A stretch of 64,000 nucleotides of DNA from Erwinia endophytica (lineage in GTDB: Bacteria > Pseudomonadota > Gammaproteobacteria > Enterobacterales > Enterobacteriaceae): positions 248,001 to 312,000 of the forward strand of contig NZ_RQVV01000011.1 in the NCBI RefSeq assembly GCF_009295515.1, in the 5' to 3' direction. Every line of letters begins with the position of its first letter. The stretch's first letter is position 1. Of this stretch, positions 9,342-18,907 are shown piece after piece. The position numbers and the translations under genes are program-made. A model generated the notes under the pieces. The model ran no database searches. It was not told the DNA's origin and saw only the letters and a list, made by a program, of their open reading frames with translations.

Positions 9342-9686
9342 ATGGCAGATAAAGAACTCAGATGGCGTGGCTCTGCTTTATCTGACTTGCTGACTTTTCC
9401 CGTTGATGTCAGAAAACAGGCCGGTTTTGAGTTAAACAAGGTACAAAAAGGTAAGACCCCCGGTGATTTTAAGGTTATTAGTGACTGGGGCGCGGGAGTG
9501 ACTGAAATCAGGCTCCGGGGAGAAGATGGTATCTTTCGCATGGTATATGTTGCGAAGTTTGAAGAGGCTGTTTATGTACTCCACAGCTTCCAGAAAAAGA
9601 CCCAAAAAACCAGCCCTGGCGATGTGGTGATTATTAAGCAGCGTTATAAAGATCTGGAGCAGGAGCGGAGGAAAAAAAGTGACTGA
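9342..9686 (+). CDS. HigB/RelE-superfamily toxin (Gp49-like) of a type II TA pair
   Basis: 114 residues. The fold signs are those of the phage-derived Gp49-like/HigB family: a basic N-terminal helix (VRKQAGFELNKVQKGKTP), the central strand TEIRLRGEDGIFRMVYVAKFEEAVYVLHSFQKKTQKTSP, and a basic C-terminal helix. Relatives cleave mRNA at the ribosome. The catalytic-type Arg in FRMVY and Lys in FQKKTQKT are present. ATG 9342 follows AAGGGAGAGG. The toxin is first in the operon, as in higBA, and overlaps the antitoxin by 8 bases. It is open and undamaged amid broken phage genes. Confidence 0.87.
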   Translation: MADKELRWRGSALSDLLTFPVDVRKQAGFELNKVQKGKTPGDFKVISDWGAGVTEIRLRGEDGIFRMVYVAKFEEAVYVLHSFQKKTQKTSPGDVVIIKQRYKDLEQERRKKSD

Positions 9687-10017
9687 TAAAATTGAAACAG
9701 GAACCACCCACGTGACCAAAGCTGACGGGAATGTTTTTGCTGATCTCGGATTTGAACCGGAAGAAGCGACCCGGCTTCTTGCTCAGTCAAACGCCGAGAT
9801 TGCAAGGGCTGATGAACTCAAAAAACAGCTTATGCAGGCGATCTCTGAATGGATACAGGAAAGCGGCTACAGGCAGCTGGATGCTGCAAACATCCTGCAT
9901 GTTTCCCGCCCCCGGATTTCTGATCTGGTGAACCAGAAAACGGATAAATTTACACTGGATTCACTGGTTGGAATGCTGGGCAGTGCCGGTAAAACGGTGC
10001 GCCTGCAGGTAGAGTGA
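9679..10017 (+). CDS. HigA-type XRE antitoxin
   Basis: 112 residues from the GTG at 9679, which follows GGAGCGGAGG; the start lies inside the last codons of the toxin (8-nt overlap), giving translational coupling. The middle holds a helix-turn-helix (RQLDAANILHVSRPRISDLVNQKTDKFTLDSLVGML, about residues 65-100) of the XRE/HTH_37 type found in antitoxins paired with Gp49-like toxins. The N-terminal 40 residues are acidic. Role: neutralises the upstream toxin and represses the promoter with the palindrome at 9294-9315. Confidence 0.87.
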   Translation: MTDKIETGTTHVTKADGNVFADLGFEPEEATRLLAQSNAEIARADELKKQLMQAISEWIQESGYRQLDAANILHVSRPRISDLVNQKTDKFTLDSLVGMLGSAGKTVRLQVE

Positions 10018-10035
10018 TCTGTACTGCCAGTACGG

Positions 10036-10062
10036 AAAAACCCCGCTTTCGCGGGGTCTCTG
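10036..10062 (+). terminator. Bidirectional rho-independent terminator after the TA pair
   Basis: Six-base GC arms (10041-10046 CCCCGC, 10051-10056 GCGGGG) with a TTTC loop, an A-run on the left and TCTCTGTT on the right. It ends the TA operon and could stop transcripts from the opposite strand. Confidence 0.75.
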
Positions 10063-10158
10063 TTATCGGGCCTGTAGCAAATCAAGGGCGATTTGTCGTT
10101 CTTCCGGCCGCAGCCGTTCAATCAGCGCCTTGATCAGTTTGTTACCATTCAGCCCGCT
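10063..10158 (-). pseudogene. C-terminal fragment of an unidentified protein on the minus strand
   Basis: Read leftward from about 10158 there is an open frame of some 32 codons (containing KLIKALIERLRPEERQIALD) ending in TAA at 10063-10065. It stops six bases before the terminator, whose A-run serves as T-run on this strand. The upstream part is gone; the sequence changes into the plus-strand tail-protein remnant near 10155. Function not recognised. Confidence 0.45.
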
Positions 10159-10467
10159 GAGGCCCCTCAGAATCGGCGATGTTGGCCAGAATGGCAGTCT
10201 GGCGGTCGGCGGTAATCTGACGGAGACAATCAGCGACATCCGTTCAAGTGTCGCACCGGTTCAGGAGCTGCTGGCGCCCTCTGTGCGCATCGGCAGCGCG
10301 GAAACCAATATCCTGGCCCTGATGGCTGACATCCTCGGTGTTATATTCAGCAACTGGCGGAGCAGACCGCCAGTCATACGTACAGTAATACCGGCGCACC
10401 GCAGAACAGCAGCGCCATTGCGGCGACCGTCAGTCTTAACGAAAAATATTCTCCTTCCATTGCCTGA
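10155..10467 (+). pseudogene. Remnant of P2-type baseplate assembly protein gpV (C-terminal part)
   Basis: The frame from about 10170 reads RIGDVGQNGSLAVGGNLTETISD and continues to MADILGVI near 10346, then moves by one base to QQLAEQTASHTYSNTGAPQ...EKYSPSIA, ending TGA at 10465-10467. Repetitive Gly/Val/Asn strands and the terminal EKYSPxIA are typical of the C-terminus of gpV, the needle at the tip of P2 tails. Both the missing N-terminus and the frameshift make it dead. In P2 order V lies well after A and the moron region, so the relics keep prophage order. Confidence 0.65.
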
Positions 10468-10970
10468 TTTCAATCACTATCCATCCTGACACCCTGTAAT
10501 TTCCTCAGGGGGGTTTTATGTGCAAGTCATCTCTCTTTCTGCCTGAGATCACAATCTCCTGACAGAACCCCGCATGTGGAGTAAAAACCGGCATACGGAA
10601 ACCCATCCCGGACGTAAACGGCGCTACACCGCACCCGCCTGCACTATTTGGATCTTAATTTTTTTGCAAAAGAAAAATGTGGCAAATGAATCCGCCAGAC
10701 CGCGCCAGTGCGGGGCTTCCGTGCTATATGCGGTTTTGCAATCAGCGCAACGTTCTGCAAAACATTGCACAAAAGATCGTATTTTTTTGTTGAGCATAAT
10801 TGCTGGATCTTCTGGTGCCTGAGGTAATGAAATGATTTTTAATAACGTTATATATTTCAATACGCTTTTTCTTATGAACTGATTTTTTACTGAAAAAAAC
10901 AACCCATGGAAATGCCATTTAAAATTAGATATTCTTAATGTTAAATATTAGCTCCCTGCAAGGAAAAGGT
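10468..10970. other. Non-coding stretch inside the island
   Basis: About 500 bases with no ORF whose product I can relate to anything. GC falls from left to right, becoming strongly AT-rich after 10,780. Several T-runs occur, but I see no convincing hairpin terminator, att-like core or RNA gene. Probably phage-derived debris. Confidence 0.5.
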
Positions 10971-11471
10971 ATGGACGTAAAGCAAATTGCCCACGGGAAA
11001 ATCATTGGGTAACAGGGAAGAACCTGTGCGTCGTTTGATTACTGTGGTTATAACTGACTTTTACCAAAAGCTGGACGATAACGGAAAAGAGGGCATAAAT
11101 AATAAAATCGGATATGGGGCAGGTAGATTGGGTGGGAAAACGGGTGCGCAATTTATGCTTGCACATACAGCAGCAAGTTTGATGTTACGTAAATCAGTTT
11201 CGACCTATGCATGGCGTAAGTTTATCCGTTACGTGTAACTTTCTCCTTAAACATGCTTATGACGCAAGGGCTGATAGAGGAAGCTGCCGAAGCATCCAGG
11301 CAAATGCAGCGCAATTATCCTCAGACTTACTATAAGGTTTCGCGTGAAAACCTTGATATGGTTTACTTTCTCGTTGAGCCACAACTTGAACCATATCTTA
11401 AGTACATCAACAGTCATCCAATGATCTGCAAGGGAATTCAGAATGAACTCTGTAAAATCCTCCCTCACTAA
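10971..11471 (+). pseudogene. Disrupted unknown gene, about 167 codons in three frame segments
   Basis: A good start (AAGGAAAAGGT then ATG 10971) begins MDVKQIAHGKIIG and stops at 11010. Coding sense continues one frame over (VRRLITVVITDFYQKL...GYGAGRLGGKTGAQFMLAHTAASLMLRKS, to TAA 11236-11238). It then returns to the first frame from about 11240 (LIEEAAEASRQMQRNYPQTY...LDMVYFLVEPQLEPYLKYINSH, stop 11469-11471). The whole length, 501 bases, is a multiple of three, as expected if two indels compensate. The product would have a Gly-rich hydrophobic middle and a charged C-terminal half. I do not recognise a named family. Alternatively the two longer segments are separate small genes. Confidence 0.5.
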
Positions 11472-11663
11472 GGTGGGTAAATTTGTTAGCTGGGGGCTTC
11501 TCATATTCTTGAAGCTACCATTACCGGAGTGTGCTCAATAGCGGCCTTTCTGTCACTGTTTCTGCTTGATGGTGGTGTGATGAAGTTAGTGGGATTCGTG
11601 GGATTTTTTATCCTTGGGTATTTACTCACACTGGGGCTGGGTTTGCTGAGAGGGGAGCGCTAG
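11443..11663 (+). pseudogene. Small two-helix membrane protein gene with one frameshift
   Basis: ATG 11443 overlaps the end of the preceding gene by 29 bases and reads MNSVKSSLTKVGKFVSWGLLIF before running into TAG at 11539-11541. One frame over, from about 11505, it continues as LEATITGVCSIAAFLSLFLLDGG and then VGFVGFFILGYLLTLGLGLL, ending TAG 11661-11663. Two membrane helices joined by a short loop are evident. The overlap suggests a coupled pair with the gene before it. Function unknown; a toxin-immunity pair would look like this but nothing proves it. Confidence 0.45.
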
Positions 11664-11744
11664 CATGTGGCAGGTTCAGATACACCGTTTTCCCGAAGCA
11701 TGGTTACTGTGTGGATATTTTTTAAATCATATAGTTAAATAGAT

Positions 11745-11767
11745 TGAAAACGGGGCGTACAGCCCCG
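11745..11767 (-). terminator. ompF rho-independent terminator and right direct repeat of the island (candidate attR)
   Basis: On the minus strand the hairpin AACGGGGC...GCCCCGTT is followed by a T-run 36 bases after the ompF stop, a standard terminator. The same 23 bases recur at 5666-5688 with one change. It therefore doubles as the right boundary of the P2-like island. Confidence 0.8.
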
Positions 11768-11802
11768 TTTTGTGATAGTGCCATAATGGATATCACGGGT
11801 AA

Positions 11803-12879
11803 TTAGAACTGATAAACCAGACCTACCGCGACGATATCATCGGTGTTCAGACCCAGTGGATTGTTGTTATTCAGCAGGTTGATTTTGTAGTCGACATAGG
11901 TAGACATGTTTTTGTTGAAGTAGTAAGTCGCGCCGACATCAACATATTTGTACAGGTCGGCATCGCCAACGTTTTCGATGTCTTTACCTTTAGACTGTAC
12001 ATAGCCCAGAGATGGACGCAGACCGAAGTCGAACTGATACTGAGCAACCAATTCAATGACCTGAGACTTGTTAGCGAAGCCAGTATTGCCAGCGGCGTCT
12101 TCAATATATGTCGCATTACGGGTTTCACTGTACAACGCCGCCAGGTAAACATTATTCGCATCATATTTCAGTGCGGTTGCCCATTGCTGAGCTTTGTCAC
12201 CACGGCCATAAGCAGCCAGGTTCTGCTCGTTGGTACGGTCACCAGAGGCATAAGCACCTACGATGCTAATACCGATTGGAGAAGTATAAGAGGTTGACAG
12301 ACCCCAGCCATCGCCGTTAGCGCGACGGATGTCACTACGGTCATTTTTACCCTGGTACTGGACTGCAAAGTCCCAGCCGTCAACCAGTCCAAAGAAGTTG
12401 CTGTTACGGTAGGTCGCCAGACCGCCAGAACGACCGGCCATGAAGTTATCAGAATACCCAGAGTCGCCACCAAACTCTGGCAGCATATCGGTCCAGCCGA
12501 TAGCATCATAAACCACGCCGTAATTACGTCCGTAATCTAAAGAACCGTATTGCGCGAATTTCAGGCCAGCAAAACCCAGACGCGTTTTGTTACCATCCTG
12601 AGCGTCATCACCTTCAGAGTTGTTGGCCTGGACGTTGTATTCCCACTGACCGTAACCAGTCAGTTGATCATTGATCTGTGTTTCCCCTTTAAAGCCAAAA
12701 CGAATATAGCTCTGATCGCCATCGTTATTTGCGTCATCAGAGAAATAGTGTAGAGCGTCAACTTTGCCATAGAGATCCAGCTTATTGCCGTCTTTGTTGT
12801 ATACTTCCGCTGCATTGGCTGCACCAGCCGCCAGCAACGCTGGGATTACCAGTGCCAGAATATTGCGCTTCATCATCAT
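11803..12879 (-). CDS. ompF: Outer membrane porin OmpF
   Basis: General diffusion porin, 358 residues (357 if the second of three tandem ATGs is used, matching the E. coli MMKRN start). Signal peptide about 1-24 ending AANA, mature start [17 protein letters not shown]. The 16-strand barrel pattern, loop 3 PEFGG constriction motif ([17 protein letters not shown]) and C-terminal GLVYQF with terminal Phe are all present. GAGGGTAATAAA precedes the start exactly as in E. coli. asnS lies upstream as in E. coli; aspC has been pushed 6 kb away. Confidence 0.95.
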   Translation of the reverse strand: MMMKRNILALVIPALLAAGAANAAEVYNKDGNKLDLYGKVDALHYFSDDANNDGDQSYIRFGFKGETQINDQLTGYGQWEYNVQANNSEGDDAQDGNKTRLGFAGLKFAQYGSLDYGRNYGVVYDAIGWTDMLPEFGGDSGYSDNFMAGRSGGLATYRNSNFFGLVDGWDFAVQYQGKNDRSDIRRANGDGWGLSTSYTSPIGISIVGAYASGDRTNEQNLAAYGRGDKAQQWATALKYDANNVYLAALYSETRNATYIEDAAGNTGFANKSQVIELVAQYQFDFGLRPSLGYVQSKGKDIENVGDADLYKYVDVGATYYFNKNMSTYVDYKINLLNNNNPLGLNTDDIVAVGLVYQF

Positions 12880-13090
12880 TTTATTACCCTCATTGGAGTT
12901 ATCTGGACACCTGCCACTGCCGTCAAAAATTCTTTACAGAACTTTGAAGAGAGTTTGGTGTCTTCCTGTGTCTGCACGCATCTTTCCATTCACCGGGCTG
13001 TTAATCTAGCTCGAAAATGCTACTAATATCTCATTTATGTTTTTTTTGGTAATTTTATATTACAAAATGTAATAAATGCGAAGCTTTGTG
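12880..13090 (-). promoter_or_regulatory. ompF promoter and 5' leader with OmpR-box region
   Basis: On the minus strand the leader closely follows the E. coli ompF leader: GAATGGAAAGATGC, GCAGACACA, GACACCAAACTCTC and GACGGCAGTGGCAGGTGTC occur in the same order before GAGGGTAATAAA. Further upstream (about 13030-13085) lie AT-rich stretches with ACATTTTG and TTACC elements like the OmpR F-boxes, and GTAGCATTTTCG corresponds to the E. coli -35 region. Osmotic control by OmpR is therefore likely; exact box borders are uncertain. Confidence 0.65.
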
Positions 13091-13112
13091 AACAATGTCA
13101 TAATTTACATAA

Positions 13113-13139
13113 ATAAAAAAGGCCAGCATGGCTGACCTT
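13113..13139 (-). terminator. asnS rho-independent terminator
   Basis: Minus-strand stem AGGTCAGC / GCTGGCCT (one wobble) with a 3-nt loop followed by six T, 39 bases beyond the asnS stop. Confidence 0.75.
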
Positions 13140-13177
13140 AAATATATATATGAATTTCTTATGTTTAATGCTAAAAA

Positions 13178-14578
13178 TCAGAAACTGGCGTTACGTGGCG
13201 TACGAGGGAAAGCGATAACATCCCTTACATTTTGAATACCCGTGACATAGGCTATTAATCGTTCGAAACCTAATCCAAACCCGGAATGGGGTACCGTGCC
13301 ATAGCGACGTAAATCGCGATACCAACTGTAATCTTCTTTATTCAGCCCCATTTCAGTCAGTCGGGCATCAAGCACGTCCAGTCGTTCTTCACGCTGTGAG
13401 CCACCGATGATTTCACCAATACCGGGGGCCAGCACATCCATTGCCGCGACGGTTTTGCCATCGTCGTTAAGGCGCATATAAAAGGCTTTAATATCCTTCG
13501 GATAGTTCTTCACCACCACGGGGGCTTTGAAGTGTTTTTCGGCCAGGTAACGCTCATGCTCGGAGGAAAGATCGATACCCCAGGAAACTGCATTTTCGAA
13601 TTTTTCACCACACGCTTGCAGGATCTCAATGGCTTGTGTGTAATCCACCTGAGCAAAATCTGTGGTTACAAATTTTTTCAGGCGGGAAATCGCTTCTTTG
13701 TCTACGCGCTCAGCAAAGAAGGCCATATCATCGGCTCGTTCTTCCAGTACCGCTTTAAAGACGTACTTCAGCATCGCTTCGGCCAGGGCGGCATTGTCTT
13801 CCAGATCAGCGAAGGCCACTTCGGGTTCCAACATCCAGAATTCCGCAAGATGGCGGCTGGTATTGGAATTTTCAGCACGGAAGGTGGGACCGAAGGTGTA
13901 GATTTTTGAAATCGCACTGGCGTAAGTTTCACCGTTCAACTGTCCGGAAACAGTCAGGAAGGCTTCTTTACCAAAAAAGTCTTTATCAAAATCCACTTTT
14001 CCTTCCGGGGTACGCGGCAGGTTTTCCAAATCCAGCGTCGATACGCGGAACATTTCACCGGCGCCTTCTGTATCGGAGGCAGTGATCAGTGGGGTAGACA
14101 CCCAAAAAAATCCCTGTTCATCAAAGAAGCGGTGCAATGCCTGGGCCAGCGTATGGCGAACGCGCGCGACGGCACCAATCAGGTTGGTACGTGGACGCAG
14201 GTGAGCCACTTCACGAAGATATTCAATACTGTGACGTTTGGCCGCCATGGGATAGGTATCAGGATCTTCAACCCAACCGACGACCTCAACGGTACTGGCC
14301 AGGATTTCATAATTTTGGCCTTCCCCCGGGGATTCAACCACTTTACCGGTAACCACTACCGAACAACCGGTGGTCAGGCGTAAGACTTCATTCTGATAAT
14401 TATTCAGAGCATTATTGACGACAGCCTGAACGGGATTAAAGCAGGAACCGTCATATACGGTGATAAAGGAAATACCAGCTTTTGAATCTCTTCGGGTTCG
14501 TACCCAGCCGCGAACGGTGACTTCGCTGTCAACCGCGACCCGGCCGTGCAGTACATCCGCTACAGGCACAACGCTCAT
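13178..14578 (-). CDS. asnS: Asparaginyl-tRNA synthetase
   Basis: 466 residues, the E. coli length. Class IIb synthetase charging tRNA-Asn. N-terminal OB-fold anticodon domain (about 1-110, [23 protein letters not shown]), then the catalytic core with motif 2 ([21 protein letters not shown], about 215-235) and motif 3 ([15 protein letters not shown], about 435-450). It ends [10 protein letters not shown], typical of AsnRS. Core gene with ordinary codon use. Confidence 0.97.
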   Translation of the reverse strand: MSVVPVADVLHGRVAVDSEVTVRGWVRTRRDSKAGISFITVYDGSCFNPVQAVVNNALNNYQNEVLRLTTGCSVVVTGKVVESPGEGQNYEILASTVEVVGWVEDPDTYPMAAKRHSIEYLREVAHLRPRTNLIGAVARVRHTLAQALHRFFDEQGFFWVSTPLITASDTEGAGEMFRVSTLDLENLPRTPEGKVDFDKDFFGKEAFLTVSGQLNGETYASAISKIYTFGPTFRAENSNTSRHLAEFWMLEPEVAFADLEDNAALAEAMLKYVFKAVLEERADDMAFFAERVDKEAISRLKKFVTTDFAQVDYTQAIEILQACGEKFENAVSWGIDLSSEHERYLAEKHFKAPVVVKNYPKDIKAFYMRLNDDGKTVAAMDVLAPGIGEIIGGSQREERLDVLDARLTEMGLNKEDYSWYRDLRRYGTVPHSGFGLGFERLIAYVTGIQNVRDVIAFPRTPRNASF

Positions 14579-14711
14579 AAAAAGTCTCTCTATATTGAAT
14601 CAGAATTAAGAAAAGTTACCCCATCTTTGAGGTATTGCTATGTTACTTGCCGACAAGCGAGACACAAGAAGAATTCGTGGTATTGCGGGAGAATTATTAC
14701 GGGGTGGGGGG

Positions 14712-14742
14712 ATAAAAAGTAGAGGGGGCGTTGGCGCGCCCC
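14712..14742 (-). terminator. pncB rho-independent terminator
   Basis: Minus-strand stem GGGGCG / CGCCCC (arms 14737-14742 and 14725-14730), followed within a few bases by CTTTTTAT, 15 bases past the pncB stop. Confidence 0.6.
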
Positions 14743-14756
14743 GCTCTTGTAAGCGA

Positions 14757-15962
14757 CTAGCTGGCTTTTTTCACCAACGGCAAATCGAAAGCTTTGCGTA
14801 ATGCACGGACGAACGCTTTGTCCTGACAGATGGTTTTTCCCGGGCTGTCGGAAAGTTTTGCCACGGGTTTGCCATTACATTCTACCAGTTTGATGACGAT
14901 ATTAAGGGGTTTGATCTGTGGAATATCACAGGTGAGACGGGTACCAATGCCAAAAATCACATCCGCACGTTGGCCAAAGTGGCGATACAGTTCTACCGCT
15001 TTATTCAGGTCCAGGTTATCGGAAAACACCAGCGTTTTACTCTGCGGATCGATTCCCAGTTTCAGGTAATGGGCGATCGCCTTTTCTCCCCATGCCACCG
15101 GATCGCCAGAGTCATGGCGCAGTCCCTGGTAACGGCTGGCAAAGTGCGGGCCAAAGTCGCGCAGGAATGCATCCATGGTGATACAGTCGGTCAGGGCAAT
15201 TCCCAGACTGTATGGATATTCTTCCAGCCAGGCCTGCAGAGCGGCTCGCTGACTGTTAGCCAGCACCGGGCTTATCTGTTGATGGGCCTGGAACCATTCG
15301 TGTGCCTGGGTACCAACCGGAGCGATATGCAACCGACGGGCAAGATCATAGTTGCTTGAGCCAACCAGCCATGGGAATTCCTGTTGCAGTGTGCTGACAA
15401 TCGCCATCTGTACATCGCGAGAGAAACGGCGGCGGGTACCAAAATCCATCAGCTTAAAGCGCGACATATCCAGACTGGCGGTCTGTCGTTCAAAGTCCGC
15501 CAGTTTATATCGCAGACGTTCAATGGCTTCTTCCGGCTGAACCTGGGGAGAACGGTGGCGATGAACTACTTCACTGATCAATGCCAGCAGCGGCACCTCC
15601 CACATGATCACTTCCAGCCAGGGCCCGGAAATACGGATATCCAGTTTGCCCTGGTTATTACGGACGCGAACCTGCGAGGGGTCATAGCGGAACTGAGCTA
15701 ACCAATCCAGATAGTCCTGCTTAAAGAATGGGAGCCCCGCGAGGTAGTCGGATTCTTCTTTGCTGAGCGCCAGCGATTGCATTGAGGCAATCTGGCTAAC
15801 AATTTCATCAGCGTAAATTCCCAGCAGGTCATCGCCTCTGCAGCGGAACTCCGCCACCACAGAAACCTGCTGGTAACGGTGGAACACCGCCTGTTGCATA
15901 TGCAGCTTATAGGCGTCTGTATCCAACAATGTGGTCAGTATCGGGGAAGCATGTCGTGTCAT
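14757..15962 (-). CDS. pncB: Nicotinate phosphoribosyltransferase
   Basis: Joins nicotinate and PRPP to nicotinate mononucleotide with ATP hydrolysis, the first step of the Preiss-Handler NAD salvage route. The open frame extends to 16007, but the ATG at 15960-15962 ([28 protein letters not shown]) gives 401 residues against 400 in E. coli; an ATG five codons earlier is possible. Visible marks: [19 protein letters not shown], the phosphorylated-His region [11 protein letters not shown] (about 220-230), [11 protein letters not shown] and GIGTRLTCD. Divergent from pepN, as in E. coli. Confidence 0.96.
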   Translation of the reverse strand: MTRHASPILTTLLDTDAYKLHMQQAVFHRYQQVSVVAEFRCRGDDLLGIYADEIVSQIASMQSLALSKEESDYLAGLPFFKQDYLDWLAQFRYDPSQVRVRNNQGKLDIRISGPWLEVIMWEVPLLALISEVVHRHRSPQVQPEEAIERLRYKLADFERQTASLDMSRFKLMDFGTRRRFSRDVQMAIVSTLQQEFPWLVGSSNYDLARRLHIAPVGTQAHEWFQAHQQISPVLANSQRAALQAWLEEYPYSLGIALTDCITMDAFLRDFGPHFASRYQGLRHDSGDPVAWGEKAIAHYLKLGIDPQSKTLVFSDNLDLNKAVELYRHFGQRADVIFGIGTRLTCDIPQIKPLNIVIKLVECNGKPVAKLSDSPGKTICQDKAFVRALRKAFDLPLVKKAS

Positions 15963-16222
15963 GGTGCGTTTCAGCATCCTCTGGCGAAGAGCGTTACCCT
16001 GGTTCAAAAATGGATAAGACGCAGGAGTATAACGTGAATACTCATTTATTGAAGCTGATCACAACACAATTAAGTGGTTGGGGTCGAGGACAATCTGTGC
16101 GATTGTTAATGAAATGTATATTTTCAACGGAAGACCGGGGGCAAAGGTCATTCAGCGTGGCAACATTGCGCCAACAGGAATAGACTTGAAAAGTGAACTA
16201 ATTATCGACGTGAGAAGGATTT

Positions 16223-18838
16223 ATGACGCCATTGCCACAAGCCAAAAATCGCCATGATTATCGTGCGCCGGATTACACCATTACCGACATCGACCTGACA
16301 TTCAATCTGGACGCCAGTACTACCCGGGTTACTGCGGTCAGCCGTATTAAGCGTTTAGGCGCTGCGGGTGCAGAATTGCGTCTTGATGGGGAAGATTTAA
16401 CGCTGGTTTCTCTTGATATCGATGACCAGCCCTGGCCGCATTACCGGCTGGAAGAGGGGGCGCTAATCCTGGCGCAATTACCCGAGACGTTCACGATGAA
16501 AATCGTCAATGACATCCACCCGGATAAAAACACCGCGCTGGAAGGCCTGTATAAATCAGGTGAAGCGCTGTGTACCCAGTGTGAAGCGGAAGGTTTTCGT
16601 CATATCACCTGGTATCTTGATCGCCCTGATGTTTTGGCGCGCTTTACTACCACGATTATTGCTGAGCAAGCGCACTATCCTTATTTGTTGTCCAACGGTA
16701 ACCGTATTGATGGCGGGCAGATGGCGGATGGTCGCCATTGGGTGAAGTGGCAAGATCCGTTCCCGAAACCGTGTTATTTGTTTGCGCTGGTGGCGGGCGA
16801 TTTTGATGTGCTGCGCGACCGCTTTAAAACCCGCTCCGGTCGAGAGGTCGCGCTGGAGATTTTTGTTGATCGCGGCAATTTGGATCGTGCCGACTGGGCA
16901 ATGACTTCGCTGAAAAACAGTATGAAGTGGGATGAAGAGCGTTTTGGCCTCGAATACGATCTGGATATTTTTATGATCGTCGCGGTGGATTTCTTCAACA
17001 TGGGCGCGATGGAAAATAAAGGACTGAATGTTTTCAACTCGAAGTATGTGTTGGCGAAGGCTGAAACGGCCACGGATAAAGACTATCTGGGTATTGAAGC
17101 GGTTATCGGGCATGAATATTTCCACAACTGGACCGGTAACCGTGTGACTTGCCGCGACTGGTTCCAGTTGAGTCTGAAAGAAGGGCTGACGGTGTTCCGT
17201 GACCAGGAATTCAGTTCCGATCTTGGTTCGCGGGCGGTTAATCGTATTAATAACGTGCGCGTGATGCGCGGCGCGCAGTTCGCGGAAGATGCCAGCCCGA
17301 TGGCGCATCCGATCCGTCCTGAACAGGTTATTGAGATGAATAATTTCTATACCCTGACGGTGTATGAAAAAGGATCCGAAGTCATCCGCATGATGCACAC
17401 GCTGTTGGGCGAAGAAAACTTCCAGAAGGGGATGCAGCTCTATTTTGAGCGTCACGACGGCAGCGCGGCGACCTGCGATGATTTCGTGCAGGCGATGGAA
17501 GATGCTTCTAACGTCGATCTGTCGCAGTTCCGTCGTTGGTACAGTCAGTCTGGTACGCCTGTGCTGTCAGTGCATGATGATTATAATCCGGAGCGGGAAC
17601 AGTATACCCTCCATGTGACGCAGATGACGCCACCTACCGCCGATCAGCAAGAGAAACTCCCGTTGCATATTCCACTGGATATTGAGCTGTATGATGGCGA
17701 AGGCAAGGTCATCCCGTTGCAGCACAATGGGCATCCGGTTCACCATGTGCTCAATGTCACGGAAGAGCGTCAGAGTTTCGTATTTGACAACGTCTACGCC
17801 AAACCAGTGCCGTCTTTATTACGCGAGTTCTCCGCACCGGTGAAGCTGGAATATAACTGGAGTGACGCACAGTTAACCTTCCTGATGCGCCATGCCCGTA
17901 ATGACTTCTCTCGCTGGGATGCGGCACAAAGCCTGATGGCAACCTATATTAAGCTGAATGTCGCTCGTCAACAGCAGGGACAAGCGCTATCCCTGCCGTT
18001 GCATGTGGTCGATGCTTTCCGTGCGGTACTGCTGGAAGAGAACAGCGATCCCGCGTTGATGGCGTTGATCCTGTCGGTGCCGGGTGAAAACGAAATCGCT
18101 GAGCTGTTTGACATTATTGATCCGCAGGCGATCGCCGAGGTACGTGAATCACTGGTGCGCCTGTTGGCAAGTGAGCTGGCTGATGAATGGCAGGCAGTCT
18201 ACCATGCTAATCATTCGGCTGATTACCGAGTTGAACATGCGGAGATTGGTCAGCGCGCGTTGAAAAACGTTTGCCTAGGTTATCTGGCTTTTGCTGACGC
18301 CGCACAGGCCGATAAACTGGTTAAAACCCAGTTCGGGCAGGCCAACAACATGACCGATTCGCTCGCGGCGATGGCGGCGGCCGTGGCGGCACAACTGCCA
18401 TGTCGTGATGCCCTGCTGACCGCCTTTGACGAGCGTTGGCACCAGGATGGCCTGGTGATGGATAAGTGGTTTACCTTGCAGGCAACCAGCCCGGCGGCTG
18501 ATGTGCTGAGCCGTGTACGCGCCTTGCTTAATCACCGTTCGTTCACCCTGAGCAACCCAAACCGTATCCGCTCGCTGATTGGCGCGTTTGCATCTGCTAA
18601 TCCGTCGGCTTTCCATGCCGCTGATGGCAGCGGTTATCAGTTCCTTGTCGAAATACTGACCGATCTTAACACGCGCAATCCCCAGGTTGCCGCGCGGATG
18701 ATTGAGCCGCTGATCCGTCTGAAACGTTATGACGCAGGACGTCAGGCGCTGATGCGAAAAGCGCTGGAACAGTTACAGGGGCTGGATAAATTGTCCGGGG
18801 ACTTGTATGAGAAGATAACCAAGGCGCTGAATGCCTGA
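16223..18838 (+). CDS. pepN: Aminopeptidase N
   Basis: 871 residues (E. coli 870). Cytoplasmic M1-family zinc aminopeptidase, broad specificity for N-terminal residues in the last steps of protein turnover. Exopeptidase motif GAMEN (NMGAMENKGLNVF, about 260-272) and zinc site HEYFHNWTGN with downstream Glu in LKEGLTVF (about 296-322) are intact; catalytic Tyr lies in NNFYTLTVYEKGSEVI. The C-terminal helical domain is complete (ending KITKALNA). ATG 16223 follows GAGAAGGA. Monocistronic, with a terminator right after. Confidence 0.97.
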   Translation: MTPLPQAKNRHDYRAPDYTITDIDLTFNLDASTTRVTAVSRIKRLGAAGAELRLDGEDLTLVSLDIDDQPWPHYRLEEGALILAQLPETFTMKIVNDIHPDKNTALEGLYKSGEALCTQCEAEGFRHITWYLDRPDVLARFTTTIIAEQAHYPYLLSNGNRIDGGQMADGRHWVKWQDPFPKPCYLFALVAGDFDVLRDRFKTRSGREVALEIFVDRGNLDRADWAMTSLKNSMKWDEERFGLEYDLDIFMIVAVDFFNMGAMENKGLNVFNSKYVLAKAETATDKDYLGIEAVIGHEYFHNWTGNRVTCRDWFQLSLKEGLTVFRDQEFSSDLGSRAVNRINNVRVMRGAQFAEDASPMAHPIRPEQVIEMNNFYTLTVYEKGSEVIRMMHTLLGEENFQKGMQLYFERHDGSAATCDDFVQAMEDASNVDLSQFRRWYSQSGTPVLSVHDDYNPEREQYTLHVTQMTPPTADQQEKLPLHIPLDIELYDGEGKVIPLQHNGHPVHHVLNVTEERQSFVFDNVYAKPVPSLLREFSAPVKLEYNWSDAQLTFLMRHARNDFSRWDAAQSLMATYIKLNVARQQQGQALSLPLHVVDAFRAVLLEENSDPALMALILSVPGENEIAELFDIIDPQAIAEVRESLVRLLASELADEWQAVYHANHSADYRVEHAEIGQRALKNVCLGYLAFADAAQADKLVKTQFGQANNMTDSLAAMAAAVAAQLPCRDALLTAFDERWHQDGLVMDKWFTLQATSPAADVLSRVRALLNHRSFTLSNPNRIRSLIGAFASANPSAFHAADGSGYQFLVEILTDLNTRNPQVAARMIEPLIRLKRYDAGRQALMRKALEQLQGLDKLSGDLYEKITKALNA

Positions 18839-18856
18839 GTGATAGGGTCACGGAGT

Positions 18857-18907
18857 TAAAAAAGGAGGGAGACGAGATCAGTTTTCGTCTTCCCCTCCTT
18901 TTTTTCT
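18857..18907. terminator. Bidirectional terminator between pepN and ssuB
   Basis: Long stem: AAAGGAGGGAGACGA pairs with CGTCTTCCCCTCCTTT around a GATCAGTTTT loop; an A-run at 18857-18862 and seven T at 18898-18904 flank it. It serves the convergent pepN and ssuB genes. Confidence 0.8.

Noticed and set aside
10720-10800. GC-rich then T-rich stretch considered as a P2 cos site
   Set aside because: I could not match it to the P2 cos core with confidence, and packaging genes are absent.
16556-17455. 299-codon open frame antisense to pepN
   Set aside because: His/Arg-rich translation typical of the mirror frame of a high-GC-third-position gene; pepN itself is complete.
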